Assembly: GCF_002101735.1 (NCBI RefSeq) | Contig: NZ_LQPE01000038.1 | Coordinates: forward strand, 62,001-126,000 | Origin: Mycobacterium kyorinense | GTDB lineage: Bacteria; Actinomycetota; Actinomycetes; Mycobacteriales; Mycobacteriaceae | Length of the DNA stretch: 64,000 nucleotides | Direction: 5' to 3' | Shown: positions 63,283 through 64,000 of the stretch, piece after piece | How positions within the stretch are numbered: position 1 is the stretch's first letter | Layout of the letters: the number at the start of each line of letters is the position of its first letter | Notes under the pieces: model-generated | Seen by the model: only the letters and a program-made list of their open reading frames with translations | Told to the model about the DNA's origin: nothing | Database searches by the model: none | Position numbers and translations under genes: made by a program

Positions 63283-64000
63283 CTAAAGCTGCACGCCGAG
63301 CAAGGCGTCCACCGCGGTCGCCACCGCCTGCGGCGCGGCGGCGTCGTGGCCGCCGTAGTCGAGCGCGTCGGTGACCCAACCGTCAACGGCGGCAAGGGCT
63401 TTCGGGGTATCCAAATCGTCGGCCAGATAATGGCGCAGCCGAGCGATGGTGTCGGCGGCGTCCGGGCCGGCCGACAGCGCGGTCGCAGACCGCCACCGGT
63501 GCAGCCGCGCTGTGGCCTCGTCGAGCAACTGGGTGGTCCAGTAGCGGTCGGCACGGTAATGCCCGGCCAAAAGCCCCAGCCGGACCGCCGACGGCTCGAC
63601 ACCCTGGGCGCGCAGCGCCGACACCAGCACCAGGTTGCCGCGGCTTTTGGACATCTTGTGGCCGTCCCAGCCGATCATGCCGGCGTGCACGTAGTGGCGG
63701 GCGAAACGCCGCTCGCCGCTGACACATTCGGCGTGCGCGGCGGTGAACTCGTGATGCGGGAAGATCAGGTCGGTGCCGCCGCCCTGGATGTCCAGCCCGG
63801 TGCCGATGCGGCTGAGCGCGATCGCCGCGCACTCCACATGCCAGCCCGGCCGGCCGGGGCCGAAAGGCGAGTCCCAACTGGGCTCGCCCGGGCGGGCGGC
63901 CCGCCACATCAGCGCGTCGAGCGGGTCCGTTTTGCCGGGCCGGTCCGGGTCGCCGCCGCGTTCGGCGAACAAGGCCAGCATGGTGTCGCGGTCGTAGCCG
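63283..64000 (-). CDS. mshC: Cysteine--GlcN-Ins ligase MshC, N-terminus cut by the window edge
   Basis: Ligase of mycothiol synthesis that joins cysteine to GlcN-inositol with ATP, related to cysteinyl-tRNA synthetase. About 239 C-terminal residues of roughly 410 are visible. The synthetase motifs [27 protein letters not shown] and [10 protein letters not shown] are present; the last is the KMSKS loop. The C-terminal part is short, without the tRNA anticodon-binding domain, as expected for MshC. The N-terminal Cys/zinc part lies outside the window. Confidence 0.95.
   Translation of the reverse strand, partial: GYDRDTMLALFAERGGDPDRPGKTDPLDALMWRAARPGEPSWDSPFGPGRPGWHVECAAIALSRIGTGLDIQGGGTDLIFPHHEFTAAHAECVSGERRFARHYVHAGMIGWDGHKMSKSRGNLVLVSALRAQGVEPSAVRLGLLAGHYRADRYWTTQLLDEATARLHRWRSATALSAGPDAADTIARLRHYLADDLDTPKALAAVDGWVTDALDYGGHDAAAPQAVATAVDALLGVQL

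Overview
The window is high-GC DNA from a mycobacterium. Pup, Dop, PafA, Mpa and the 20S proteasome, MshC of mycothiol synthesis, PafBC-TatAC-HelY, LppK, HisG/HisE and a Rv2125-type PAC2 protein follow the order I recall for Mycobacterium tuberculosis Rv2062c (cobN) to Rv2130c (mshC). Several non-tuberculosis insertions and the absence of blaC, sigC and PE/PPE genes point to a non-tuberculous species. I cannot name it from sequence alone. Both ends are cut: cobN lacks its C-terminus and mshC its N-terminus. All comparisons with M. tuberculosis are from memory.

Layout. 1-3.2 kb: cobN (-). 3.2-12.0 kb: an island between cobN and cobG, with an SDR, a Baeyer-Villiger-type monooxygenase, a SnoaL-like protein, a second FAD monooxygenase, a large LuxR-type AAA regulator and a SsuBC-like ABC transporter without a binding protein. 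12.0-15.3 kb: cobG-cobH-cobIJ (+). 15.3-19.7 kb: a DinB/TIGR03086 protein, a broken adenylate-cyclase/ATPase gene (one C-tract frameshift plus one in-frame TGA) and a relBE toxin-antitoxin pair. 19.7-23.1 kb: SDR-cobL-cobM-cobK (-), each start overlapping the previous stop. 23.1-27.2 kb: F420-dependent reductase, GNAT protein with a GyrA-like N-terminus, pepE, 5'-3' exonuclease, DUF4333 protein. 27.3-34.6 kb: pafA-pafB-pafC-tatA-tatC-helY (-). 34.7-37.4 kb: a Rv0805-type cyclic-nucleotide phosphodiesterase and a Stealth-family phosphotransferase (CpsY type) whose leader carries an M-box (Mg2+) riboswitch. 37.5-42.9 kb: mpa, dop, pup-prcB-prcA (-). 43.0-46.9 kb: MTB12-like protein, lppK, DUF503, trmI, RecB-like nuclease, thioesterase-like protein. 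47-53.3 kb: flavin disulfide oxidoreductase, DUF4126, hisE-hisG, sugar transporter, enoyl-CoA hydratase, methyltransferase. 53.3-57.0 kb: metH. 57.3-64 kb: PAC2 protein, a MacS/MacR-like two-component system, a DUF2339 membrane protein, an acyltransferase-3 protein and mshC.

How the genes work together. Seven genes encode the aerobic (late cobalt insertion) route of corrin synthesis, and the cobalamin-dependent MetH lies in the same window. A second block is the complete Pup-proteasome system (tagging by PafA, depupylation by Dop, unfolding by Mpa, degradation by PrcBA), plus the PafBC DNA-damage regulator and the Tat translocase. The M-box predicts Mg2+ control of a cell-surface polysaccharide gene; I know of no earlier report of this pairing. 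Small-scale regulatory sequences seen include a leaderless relBE promoter with tandem repeats, a hairpin over the metH ribosome-binding site, a MacR-like palindrome before the DUF2339 gene, and three copies of a ~60-bp intergenic palindromic repeat.
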